In this document: positions 32,601 to 42,593 of the stretch, piece after piece
Numbering within the stretch: position 1 is the stretch's first letter
Layout: each line of letters opens with the position of its first letter
NCBI GenBank assembly: GCA_009823395.1
Contig: CM020519.1
Coordinates: 13,450,001-13,514,000, forward strand
DNA length: 64,000 nt
Source of the DNA: Thamnaconus septentrionalis
Taxonomy: Eukaryota > Chordata > Actinopteri > Tetraodontiformes > Monacanthidae
Direction of reading: 5' to 3'
Position numbers and translations under genes: made by a program
The notes under the pieces: generated by a model
What the model was told of the DNA's origin: nothing
Seen by the model: only the letters and a program-made list of their open reading frames with translations
Databases searched by the model: none

Positions 32601-35229
32601 TCAAATCCGAATTTCATCCAAATCCTTTAGCTCATGTCTTTGTAAGATCCTGACACTCGTACGCCATTATTGGCTCTCAGACACTAAAGTTCACTTTATT
32701 GAATTTTTGGCCCCGAGAGAAGATGAATTTTTTCTGATATTCGACAGGATCTGTGCCACAAATGTATCAAGGTTATTTCTTAAAGTTTATGGTTGTTGCT
32801 CCCTTTGGCAGAGCGTACAACCCCAGAGGACTGCTGGAGGTTCGTCAAGCTCTTGAAAATGTGAATAAAGTAGAAGATCTGCTTCCAATTATGAAGGTAA
32901 GGACGAAAAACAGAAGTTAAGTAGGAACTTTTTTTTTTTTTAATATTACATGCTCTTTATTAACAATACTTTTTTGACGGCTAAGTTGAGTTCATTGTCA
33001 AGCTTGACTTTTTTTTTTTTATAGTAAAAGCGTTTTTGACTGGTTTCACACCTTATTACCGTAAAGCAGTGAAAACCCCATGTTGCGCCCTCTGTTTCCG
33101 TGTGCTTATATTTTCTGAAGCAGTTCAACAGCAAAACCAGAGATGGCTTCACCGTCAATTCCAAGGTGCCGAGCTTGAAGGACCCTGGGAAAGAGTACGA
33201 TGGGTTCACCATCACTATCACCGGAGACAGGTGCTGGAAAAGAAATCACCTTTTGAACTTTTCGAACTCTGCCAAACTAGAAGGACTGCATCAAGTCTCC
33301 GCAGTCCTATGTCCACAATTCTGAAACGCCCCCCCTTCAAAAGTAGTGACGCTTCCCTCGCTGTGCGCCAGGGTTGGCAACATGCTGTTCTCGGTGGAGA
33401 CGCAGACGACGGAGGAGCGGACGGAGCAGTACCAGTCGGAGGTGGAGTCCATTTACAAAGACCTCACCGCCAAGGGAAAGGCGCTGATGCTGTCCACCGA
33501 ATTAGGGGTAAGATCCCTATCGCAAGTCTCGCGTTACCTGGAATCATTCTCCTTACTCGTTTCCCCCTGGATCCACTTGGACCAACGCCCCAAAAAGGCG
33601 CCAGACGATCCGCAAGTCAAAGTCGTTTCTCACCGCTCGACTCTGTTGTCTTTATGTGCCTTCAGGACGCAGACGCCGTGTGCAACCTGATCCTCTCCCT
33701 GGTCTATTACTTCTGCAACCTCATGCCCCTCTCCAGAGGCTCCAGGTAATTCACCAGCACAAAGAACGGCACACAGAACGGCGGGGGGGAAAAATTTTGG
33801 GATCGCATCCGCAGCGACGCGTAAAATGATCCGCGATTGTGATGATGGGCCGGAGCCGGAAAAGCGAGGCTGTAATTGTGACGCCAGAGTGTAATGTGTT
33901 CCCCTCATCTGCTGCCCCTCAGCGTGGTGGCGTACTCTGTGGTGATGGGCGCGCTGATGGCGAGCGGGAAAGAGGTCATTGGTCGGATCCCCAAGGGAAA
34001 GGTGAGAGAAGGAAAAACTTGGGTCGCGGCCTGCTACCAAGTGGAGCCATTTTAAACGTTAATTGTGTCATATTTGGAGATTTTGAAGAAGATACAGCGA
34101 CATCAAGTGGTTACATTTTAGATTGCAGCGTCTGTCGCTCTCCCGCCCCCCTCCTGAGCTTGCCAGTAAACTACAGTGGCCCGCTCACCCAAATCTGAAT
34201 ACCTCATCTACCTTTTTCTTTGTTGGCCTATTTGAAGACGCGAGCAGTCACCATTGTTATGAAACACGCTGTCAGGCAGGCTGGATTGTCCACACCGGGC
34301 TTCCTTAGAAATATGACTGTACAAGATGGCAGCTAACTGGGAACAAGACCCTTGATCTATGTGTATTCTTATATAGACATAAGAACCGTTTTAAGGGTAG
34401 GAAAACCAAATTACTTTTATTGTACTGTGATTATACCTACAGTTTTTAACAATATAAAAATCATAAATCAAGCCAAATATTACACACTGGACCTTGAAGG
34501 AAACACATGTTGTATTTAGGGCACTGTCAAGCGGGCTTCCTTAAAAAAAAAAAAAAAATGGCAGCTAACTAGGAGCGAGACCCTGGCTCTATGTGTCCAA
34601 AATAATTTCCACACACAACAGGAAAAGAAAAACATGCATAAATATTTCAATACCAAATTTACCCAGACGTCACGAGATTAATACGAGTTGCCTTTGGCCT
34701 CTACAATTACAAGAGGTGCTCAAAGTGGTGGCCGTCGGCTTCCTGACACTCACGTGTACGGCGAACTACTGCTTGGGTAACGTTGGCCATAGAGTCCAAT
34801 GGGATTACTGCATATGTGTACACTTTTATTAATGTATTTATGGGCAGTGTGTTAAGCTTTTACCAACATAAAAATCATAAATAAAGCCAAATTGCACACT
34901 TTGGACCTTTAAAAAAATATATAAAGGGATGACTGTAGTCTCCGTCTTGTTGTTGTTTCAGCTCGTGGATTTTGAAGCGATGACGACTCCGAGTCCAGAA
35001 AGCTTCAGCAAAACTGCAAAGTCATGGATGAATCTCAAGAGGTACGTCGGCGAAACACGCCCGCGGTCGGCAGTTTGGAGTTTTTCCTAAAGAGAACTTG
35101 TCCCCCTCGCACAGCTTACCAAGTTGGTACCAGAGTCTTCCGTCCGTCGCAGAGACTTTCCCGTCGACCAGGACCATGATCGAGGGTCTCAACACGGACT
35201 CGTCCTCGCACTGTCCGAAGAAGTCCTAA
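20620..35229 (+). CDS. ttc13: TTC13, tetratricopeptide repeat protein 13
   Basis: Twenty-three exons give 2481 nt, 826 aa (human about 860). Exons: 20620-20788, 22024-22118, 23276-23351, 23449-23519, 23626-23691, 24728-24820, 25752-25868, 25957-26067, 27574-27656, 27744-27885, 28004-28178, 29083-29239, 29427-29557, 29969-30101, 32129-32221, 32326-32409, 32812-32896, 33121-33230, 33372-33507, 33666-33745, 33923-34001, 34962-35041, 35115-35229. All are GT-AG with matching phases; exon 7 uses the weak donor GTCTGA. The N-terminus is hydrophobic (residues 8-20, [12 protein letters not shown]), like a signal sequence. Residues about 114-375 hold the TPR array ([49 protein letters not shown]). The long C-terminal part keeps [20 protein letters not shown] and [20 protein letters not shown]. 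Function is poorly known. Possible poly(A) signals lie at 35525 and 35568. Confidence 0.97.
22300..22540 (+). mobile_element. LINE ORF C-terminal remnant in TTC13 intron 2
   Basis: Translates to [11 protein letters not shown] followed by [13 protein letters not shown], the Arg-rich C-terminal signature of a teleost non-LTR retrotransposon polyprotein. It is interrupted and not functional. At 22625-22680 a further repeat end (GGGCAAACTGTGGCCCC) follows. Confidence 0.6.
23825..24296. mobile_element. MITE copy (GGTTCAGAATTTTGGAC family) in TTC13 intron 5
   Basis: Starts with GAGAATTTTGGACGTAGGTC and ends with GTCCAAAATTCTGAACCGCCC, an inverted pair. It shares the GTTTCATCCAGTCCTTC and CTGCTAGCCTGCCAATA blocks with the copy at 14650-15557, but without the tandem expansion. 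Confidence 0.7.
26185..26462. mobile_element. MITE (GATTAATCGCAG / GACAGCCCTAAT ends), nested in another MITE
   Basis: Lies in TTC13 intron 8. One end is rich in TTAATCGTGATTAATCGCAG and the other ends GACAGCCCTAAT. It interrupts a GTCCAGTGTGTAA-family element whose halves are visible at about 26107-26180 (cttaacatactgcccat) and 26463-26510 (acacatagcaagggtcttg). An inverted, longer relative is at 28275-28912. Confidence 0.65.
27110..27220. repeat. Dispersed repeat fragment (GAAGGTTCTCAGTCGTCCAGG)
   Basis: CATCCGTGAAGGTTCTCAGT and CCTCTCATCTGAAAGGC form a pattern I associate with an abundant teleost retroelement tail. The family is not assigned. Confidence 0.4.
27331..27402. repeat. (GGAT)n microsatellite
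   Basis: A tetranucleotide GGAT tract in TTC13 intron 8, about 18 units, preceded by imperfect copies. Confidence 0.95.
28275..28912. mobile_element. MITE, inverted relative of the 26185-26462 copy
   Basis: Bases 28675-28905 are the reverse complement of about 26185-26415 (shared blocks AAGCCTTTTTGTCCCTTTTAC and GCGATTAATCGCAGTTAACT). It carries about 270 bp of extra middle sequence absent from the shorter copy, so the intron 8 copy looks like an internal-deletion derivative. It lies in TTC13 intron 11. Confidence 0.7.
31345..31990. mobile_element. Two GTCCAGTGTGTAA-family MITEs in TTC13 intron 14
   Basis: The first runs from AGGTCCAGTATGTAAAATTTGG to about 31772 (AAATGTTACACACA). A partial second copy, repeating AACACTCGTGTCTTCAAATAAACC, runs to about 31990 (AAATATTACACACTTAACC). 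Confidence 0.65.
34070..34913. mobile_element. GTCCAGTGTGTAA-family MITEs in TTC13 intron 21, opposite orientation
   Basis: From TTTGGAGATTTTGAAGAAG to TTACACACTGGACCTTGAAGG (34070-34500), the reverse complement of the intron 14 element. A second, decayed copy follows and ends near CACTTTGGACCTTTAAA at 34913. Confidence 0.65.
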
Positions 35230-36909
35230 CGTGACTTGAACGCAGCGTAGTCTTAAAACTGTTTTAGTTTCGATACAAGTCAGAACAAAGGGACTCTGGC
35301 CTTCTGCAACCCAAACACGGACGGACTCGGCCCCTAATTCAGCTTCTGGCCTTTTGTGTGAGATTTACGATGAAAGCATATTACGTTTTTTTTTATTATT
35401 GTTATTTTAAACTAGAATCAGAACTTTGCGTTTCCTGAAAATTGGCCACATTGGCAAAAGAAAATTGGGCAGCTAATTCACTCACCCTAATTTGATTGGT
35501 TGTAATTACAGATATAAAAAGTCCAATAAAAAGGCTAGACCGATTAAGGCAAATGAATGATTTTCACAATAAAATCCTGAAAATGAGCAGTAGAAATCAA
35601 AACGTACAGGGTCTGGTGGGGAAATGTGTTATTTTCGCGATGTCCACGTGTTTGGAGAAGACGAGGGAGAACTTTGTTGTGACTGGGTTGCAGAAGGTCT
35701 TCTGTACCCCTCCAACCCCCCCCCACCCCCACACACACTCCTTTTTCTTTGACCTGTGACCCCACCCCCACCCCCAAGCACAATTTCCATCTCATGAGCC
35801 GTCAGCATGAACAGAACAGGATGTACCGTCGCAGTTGATGATACTCCCGGATGACTCGTGTGGTTTGGACGGCGTCATCTCACAATTCGAGGTTGCAGCT
35901 GGCACTTTTTTTATTTTATTTTTTTTTTTTATACTCGTGGATTTTAATTTGGGGGTTTGAACTGACGATTGCATTTCACTCGGAAAACTTGAAGTCTTAG
36001 TTTGTGACATTTGCAGGGAGCGTATGAAATTTCCTTCATTTTTTTTTTTTTTTTTTTTTTTACAGACCTACAACGAGTTGGCATGAAATTGCGATTGCTG
36101 CTAAACTGCTGTGTGTGTGTGTGTGTGTGTGTGTGTGCAACAGTCAGAAAGTATGGGGACAATCATAATACCACAAAGAGAATCATCATTCATTGATTTG
36201 AAAGAAAGACACTTTTAAAACTTTTTAATGGGAATATTCCCAAAAAAACAAAACAAAACATAATCAAGACAGTTCATTTAGTTTAATCAGACTATTTGAC
36301 AAGTCGGGGGGGAAAGCACCTCATTCTTTTCTTTCTTTATTTTTGGAATTCCTAAACCGTTGTTGCTTTAATTTGTTTTGGGATGGCAGTTATGGGTTGT
36401 TTCTCCAAACTTCACGGATTCCATCTTTTTTTTGTGTGTTTTACAATCGGTTCGTCGCGTCGGCATCGTGATTCACGTCTTAATCAATGAAGGCAGCCTG
36501 TTCATTCGTGGGGGGACTGCGGTAACTTAAAACATTGTCAAATACTGCCAGTCTCACAGAACAAACCCTTTTCCAAAAAAGAGATGAATAAAGAATAATG
36601 ATCAAAGTCATTGAATTGTCGTGTGTTTGTGTGTATAATATTGCTGTGCTAATCGAAGAGACTGGAAGAAGCTAATTGGATCATTTTAATGTTGAAAACT
36701 TGAGGGGGAAGAAGATGTTGATGTAATGTTCAACCACTCAGCTGTGTTTTACGAGGAGAACGAGGAGCTGCGGATTCTCATCCGGTAATTGGGGAACTTT
36801 CCTGAGCCCCGGACTTGGAGGGGATGTTATGTAAATGTATACATATATATTGCATAGTTTTGGTTTAGAGCTGTTTTGGTTTAGTCGTCTGAACTCCCGC
36901 CTCCCAAGC

Positions 36910-37275
36910 TCTGTATCTGTTGATCAAACTGGCTTCATAAGGGAATAACAGTTGTCTTCAATTATCCAACACCTTCTTAAGATTATATTTTCTGAATAGC
37001 TTACAATTGAATTGGCAATCTCCGTTAATGCACAGAAAGCTTTGGATTGAGTGGAGTGGGGCCATTCATCTTGAATTTTAAACCGGTTTGGATTTGGTCA
37101 AAAATGTATTTTGCGGATTAAATTATTATATTGTGCCCCTGCTTCAAGTATGACCACTAACTCCACCTGGTCACAATTTTCCCCTTTGGAGCGCAGATGT
37201 TTCCAGGGGTTGCCCCCTGTCTCCATAGCTCTTTGCAATTGCAATAGAACCAGTTTCCATCTCATTCAGGTGCTC
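36910..37275 (+). mobile_element. Fossil L1-type reverse transcriptase
   Basis: With three or more internal stops the frame still reads VDQTGFIRE, then NAQKALD-VEWG and ILNRFGFGQ, the hallmark region around the catalytic 'DAQKAFDRVEW' box of L1-clade LINEs. It ends in a degraded 'RGTRQGCPLSP' box (RRCFQGLPPVS). Clearly dead; an ordinary genomic retrotransposon relic. Confidence 0.8.
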
Positions 37276-37692
37276 ATTTAGTTTTACTGGTATCTATAGG
37301 AATGGTGACTAGCTTATAAAACCTCTTTCAAACTTTTTTTTTTTTTTTTTTAAGAGGAATGCGTATATATGTGCCTGTTTGCAGGAAACCAAACTTCCAA
37401 CCAAACGCAATGAAAACTCAACATTTATTCACAAACTTGTCACTTTTCCCTGAGGACCTTCACAACACCGCAGTCTCCAGAGAAGAGAACAGGCACGGTG
37501 TGATTCCCTTCGTTGGAAATAATTTTATTAAACGTTTGACAATATCCGAATCAGTCAGGTACTGTACTTTTTTTTTTTTTTTTTGCAATTAAATGTGTCT
37601 GTCCCTACTGGCCAAACGGTGGAATGCAGGGTTTGGGCCGCTTTGGCTTCATTTAGCACCCGGAAGTACCATCCCTCTGTCTGCATCCATGC

Positions 37693-37700
37693 TATATATA
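37693..37700 (+). promoter_or_regulatory. TATA box of SELENOL
   Basis: TATATATA lies 41 bp before the start codon, embedded in GCTATATATATGAGG. The spacing would allow a very short 5' UTR beginning near 37725. It could also be a chance AT run. Confidence 0.4.
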
Positions 37701-37740
37701 TGAGGACCCACGGTTGTCAGTGAGACGGAGAGAAGCGAGC

Positions 37741-40700
37741 ATGGCCGAGCGTGGGGACGTGACGGAGAAGACCGTCGCGAGCGGCCTGTCTCTGCTGCTG
37801 AAGACCAACAGGGCCCTTCTTGATAAAGCAAAGCTGGAAGCTCAAGGTAGGACTCATGAGAAGGAAAATGCCGTGTGAAATTATGACTATGTGATTACCA
37901 CAAATATATTTTTCAGTGTATCAAATGATCTGAAAGAATATGACATTAAACTAATGATTACATGAACCGATGTTATGGTCTTTTCCGACAGGAAAGTACC
38001 TAATGCACGTGTTAAGTGTTGTCAGTTCTGTAAATTAAATTAAACTACACTTTCAATCACGCGCGTGCCCTCAAATAATACCAATTGCCAACATAATCTG
38101 GCTTTAATTGCGTTTGAACTGTTGTCACATTCAGATATCCCCGTTTTAACTGAGCAAATACTTATAAGGCTTTCACGAGCCGTTTCTTACTACCTGTTCA
38201 TTTCACATCATGTGAAAGTTAATTTGTAACTACGCGAGACTCATCTCGTAATTAAGTGACACTGAGCACCCCACCACCGCCCATTTTAAGTGTGGCGGCA
38301 ATACGGTTCCGTAGTTTACAGGCTCTCCTATGTTTAACTAGCAGGGAAAATAACATTACGTCTGTATTTCGGGTTCTGTTCCACCCGTCTAACGTGGCAT
38401 TGGTACCACCGCCGTCCAATTAAAGTCGTCAACATTTGGCGAACGCAGCGACTGGTAACCGCATTGCTCAACCCTCGCGACACCCCTCTCGAGACGTTTG
38501 CCGGTGAACACAGTGTAAATTAGCACCTACGGAAGCCCGGTGCCGGCCTCCAATTATCACCTGATCCTCCGGTAGCAGCCCGTTCACATGGTTCGCTTTG
38601 CACGCCGCCGCCGAGTTGCGTTTAAGGGCAGTTGGATTTCTATTCAAATGCGCGTTGGGCGTTCAACATTCTGGCCTGACGCGGCATTTAATGACAAACG
38701 CCGAGGTTATAAGACGATAGAAGCGTGCGAATGAAATAGTGTGCTGTATTGTTGATGCGCGGTAATCAAGTTTCGGTGCGCAGTGCTGCGCAAAAATACG
38801 CGTGGCGTTTCAACGCAACTCTGGAGTGTGGGAACTACAACCCCACGTTAGACAATGCTTTACCTGGCATGTCGCCATACGGATGTTTCATAAACGCTCG
38901 ACTCGTGTGTTTTGTTTTTTTTGTTGTTTTTTTTGTTGTTAAAGCTGAACAATGCTATATTACGTCATAAAGCATTGTTTCCCGGAGGTGTTGCAACGGG
39001 ACCCCTGTGAGAACGAACCAACCCGCCCCGCCTGTTTCTTTTCCCGCAGAGTCGCTGGAAAGCTTTGTGGCGCACAAGCTCGTCGACTTACTGGGACTAA
39101 TCGCAGCAGGTGCGGAGTTTTACAAGAGGTGAGGCGCTCCCAACCTCCCCAGCATCAGTTCACTCCAAAGCAGCGGCAGTTCCAAGAGGGGTGCTCGACG
39201 CTCCAAAGCTGGCGAGAAGCAATTTCAGCCACGCATTCACCACAATATGCAGCGATAATGTGCATTTATATTGCTAAGATGGGGACGCTGGGACATAGTC
39301 TATATTATCGGGTTGCGTAATTTAACACCTATTGAGTCCCTGGTATGAAAAAGAGTTTGGAAACCACTGCTTTAAAATACAATGAAACTTTTTTTTTTTT
39401 TTTTTCAATTAATAGATTTCTTGTTGATTTTTTTTTTTTTTTACCATTTGGGATATTTAAGTTTGTTGTGGTATTCTTCAATAGCCTTGGAGTGAAGAAG
39501 AGAAGTGAAGCAGAGTCTGTTTGGCAAAAGTTTTATCAGTAAGTCTGGACTACTACAATTACAACAACAACAACAACTACTACTACTGATTAATGATTAA
39601 TAATGAAGATGATGATGACGACGATGATGATGATAAGATACAATTTGACAATTGCCCAAACTTTTTCAGCCATGCAGAAGTAAGAGATGAAGTGGAAGAA
39701 CTTCTGGAGCTGGAGGTCTGTACACACAATTTCAGTATACATATACGCACATATACACACATACACACACACATCAAATTATCCATGTAGTTCGGCGGCT
39801 TTGTTTCCTCACACATGACTCATTTTGTGTGCGTTTGTGCCTTTCCGTCCGCCTGCAGTCCGAATGGGACTCCTTCATCGAGAGTGTGGATGAAGGCGTG
39901 CACGCAGGAGCCGGACAGTCATCGGGACTGAGGGCGGACAGCCTGAGTCCCGAGATTCCACTCGCGGACGGAGGCAGCGGCAAGTGAGTCGGCTCGAAGT
40001 CCTCCGTTTGAAAATCGACACGTTCTCACAGTCCGTGTTTCTGCCGTCCGTCAGCGAGCGCCTCGGACGTGAGCAAAGTTCATTCTTTACTCCTTACCCT
40101 GCCTTTTTTTTTTTTTTTTGAAGTGCGCTGTAAAAACACTCTTCAGGCAGCCAGCCCTCTGTGATGTCACAAAGGTGTAAACACCTCTTTGGGCGAACGA
40201 CAGCGCCTTCAAACGGACGTTTGCGCCACCTTCCGAGACTGCGTGTAGTTTAGACATGTAGTTTAGTTTAGTTGTGTTCATTTAGTGGCAAAAAGAACAA
40301 TTAAAAAAAAAACAGAACATAAAACATACAGAACCCCATTTATGTATACACTCACCCACTAGCCCGACATGACAATTTATATTTCATTTATGCTTAACTT
40401 CATGAATTTCAGAATGTTTCCTCAACATACTTGTTTTAATTCTCCTCTAAAATGTAGCGTTTGGTTTGATTTCATTGTTTTTGTCCTCATCCAAACATGC
40501 AATGTACAACCAAACGACTGGCAGGAATCCAAACGCTACCAGTTAACCAAGGGCTAAATACGTATATGCTGATGCAAATGTATATCGCCGGAACATTTAA
40601 AAGCAAACGTTCTCGCGCTCCGTGCGCTTTCACGTTGTGTTTTTTTTTTTTCTTTTTGCTTCTCTGCGTTGTGCGTTTCGAGGAGCGCGACCCTCGGCCA

Positions 40701-42593
40701 GTATTTGGGCCAAGGGCAGAAGCTGCTGCTGGTTCTCATCAGACACTACGGATGACAGCCGTGACGAGACCACGTGGCCCACCTGCAGGCGAACCAGGTG
40801 AGGACACAGTTTTTTTTGACTGTTTTTCGAATTTTAATTTCTTCCAAATGAGGAAAAAAAAAAAATATATATATATTTTTTTTCTTACAAAAGTCCAAGT
40901 GTGGAGTTTTTTTTAACGTGTGTTTCTGCAGTCTATTCTGGAGGCTCAGTCGGTGCGGGTCTTGGTGGTTTCCTTTGGCAATCTGGAGGGATCCAGGCTG
41001 TGGCTGGAGGTGACGGGTTGCATCTTTAGCATAGTGTTGGATCAACAGAGAACGGTATGGTTTTTGTTTTGTTTTTTTCATTTTATTTTTTTTAAACTCA
41101 AAGTCAACTTACTGATGACGGGCAGTATCAGGGAGACGAGGCCACTTAAGACATTGCTGCGAACTACCCGAACGGCATCGATACTGTCGCCAGTGTGACG
41201 CTGAGTGACACAATACTGACACCTGCTGGATGTGAAACACTTTTGCAGGCAACCGAGTTGAGAGACTCCATTGATGTACTGATTAAATGACCGAGTATCT
41301 AAAAAAATGATTTCATTTGTTTTTGCATTTTATATTGAATATTGTAATATTTTGCCCCTTTAATCTAAGTGTAAAATGTCTTTGATATCTTTAAAATGTA
41401 CGGTCAATGTATAATAGGACTGTGTCGTGTGTGTGTGGATGTAACGTTGCATGTGTCCTGTGTCGTGTTGTCTTGGAGGCGGGAAGGGTTTATTTTTTTG
41501 TTTTGTGTTGTCGTTTGTTAATTCCAAATTTTTATTTTAAAAAAAAAACAACAAAGTTGCCAACTGAGAAATAGCATCACTGTTTTTTTTTTGTTTTTTT
41601 TGTATTCTTTTGTGATTCTACATCTCTGTATTTAAAGAGCCGTGTGGATCTGTCACTTCTCGCCCTTAAGTCCAGCACATCGCAGTAGAGAACTAGCAGT
41701 GGGAGTGAGTTTAGCGGCTGCTCTTTGTCAGCTGGCGCGGGTCAGTGACCAGATGTTGGAGTGGAACGGAACAAGTGCATCAGCCTGAGTTTGGAAGATT
41801 TTCCACGGAGCACCAAAGCGATTATTAACACAAATTTGAACAGCGAATACTAGCATGTCTTGAAACTGTGTCTGCGCGTGTGCGTGTGTGTGTGACACAG
41901 TGTTTTCTACCTATCGTGCTCTTTGCTGTACTTCCCTTTTTTAAATCCGACACATTCTGCGCCACAGATTTACAAGAACTTCGGACTTGGTTCGTCCTAC
42001 TCCAGCGTGATGAAGTTCGATTGTCTCTTGACGTACTCAGAATACGGAGCTGCGGACCGAGACCTCCCTGACATTTCTGCTCACCTGGAAGAGGACATTT
42101 TTCAGGTACCAAGAAGATGCTGACTGAAGAGCGCACTGGTCAGTACGGCGGATGGAAGCTGGTGTTTGGACGAGCGCACCGAACTTCCAAAGGCCAACGT
42201 GCGTTACTCCATTGCCCACAAGGGGGCGAACGACCATAATAGGATCATTACTGCCTTTCTTTATCCTATGAAAAGTATCCTTCACCTGCGTTTAATTCAT
42301 ATGTGACCTGACATTCCGAAGTTATTAAGGCTGTCAGAATTAACGATGAGATTAAACACAATCGCAATTTTAATTGCATTTTAATCGCAAGCCTTATTTT
42401 TTAATTTTATTTAATTGTTTTTTTCAAAAAAAGTTAACAATATTAAATGTTAGTTTCATTCTGTTTTTTTTTTTTACAGATGGGAGGCGACTTTATGCTG
42501 GACGAAAGAGGGAAGGTTATCTTTCGACACCCGTGCAAAAACCCTCTGGACAGGCCGAGTGTTGAGCGCATCCTGCAGGCTGCGCAACCTTAA
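37741..42593 (+). CDS. selenol: Selenoprotein L (SelL), UxxU thioredoxin-fold selenoprotein
   Basis: Nine GT-AG exons: 37741-37846, 39050-39128, 39485-39538, 39670-39715, 39859-39983, 40683-40797, 40932-41054, 41968-42105, 42480-42593; 900 nt, 299 aa when two in-frame UGA codons (40753-40755, 40762-40764) are read as Sec161 and Sec164. Phases close exactly only with read-through. The N-terminal about 100 residues are helical and charged (RDEVEELLELESEWDSF). From about 138 a peroxiredoxin-like (PRXL2/AhpC-like) fold follows: LLLVLIRHYG-U-Q-P-U, then VRVLVVSFGN, WLEVTGC and a C-terminal GGDFMLDERGKVIF. In the PRXL2 family the active-site Cys residues stand where the two Sec sit. SelL is known from fish, aquatic invertebrates and some bacteria and forms a diselenide; its physiological role is unclear. 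Standard gene callers would stop at residue 160 or call it a pseudogene. A poly(A) signal candidate is at 43559. Confidence 0.93.
39595..39642. repeat. Trinucleotide (GAT/GAC) tract in SELENOL intron 3
   Basis: Imperfect GATGATGAC repeats immediately upstream of exon 4. Confidence 0.8.
40753..40764 (+). other. Two selenocysteine (UGA) codons of the UxxU motif
   Basis: TGA CAG CCG TGA in frame inside SELENOL exon 6, encoding U-Q-P-U directly after RHYG. Coding similarity continues unbroken on both sides and through three further exons, which argues strongly for recoding and against a nonsense mutation. Confidence 0.9.

Larger units (their letters stand above)
35230..37740. other. TTC13 3' flank, retrotransposon relic and SELENOL upstream region
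   Basis: Probable TTC13 3' UTR to about 35600, then AT-rich sequence with a (GT)n run at 36112-36138, the L1-type relic listed separately, and a TATA element before SELENOL. No further gene. Confidence 0.5.

Noticed and set aside
39050..39109. Shorter SELENOL exon 2 ending at a GCAG|GTGCGG donor (39109)
   Set aside because: It leaves phase 1, which does not match exon 3; the AAGAG|GTGAGG donor at 39128 gives the required phase 2.
40753..40764. Reading the SELENOL UGAs as nonsense mutations (pseudogene)
   Set aside because: Two stops of the same type spaced exactly as UxxU, intact phases in all nine exons and conserved fold on both sides fit selenocysteine far better.
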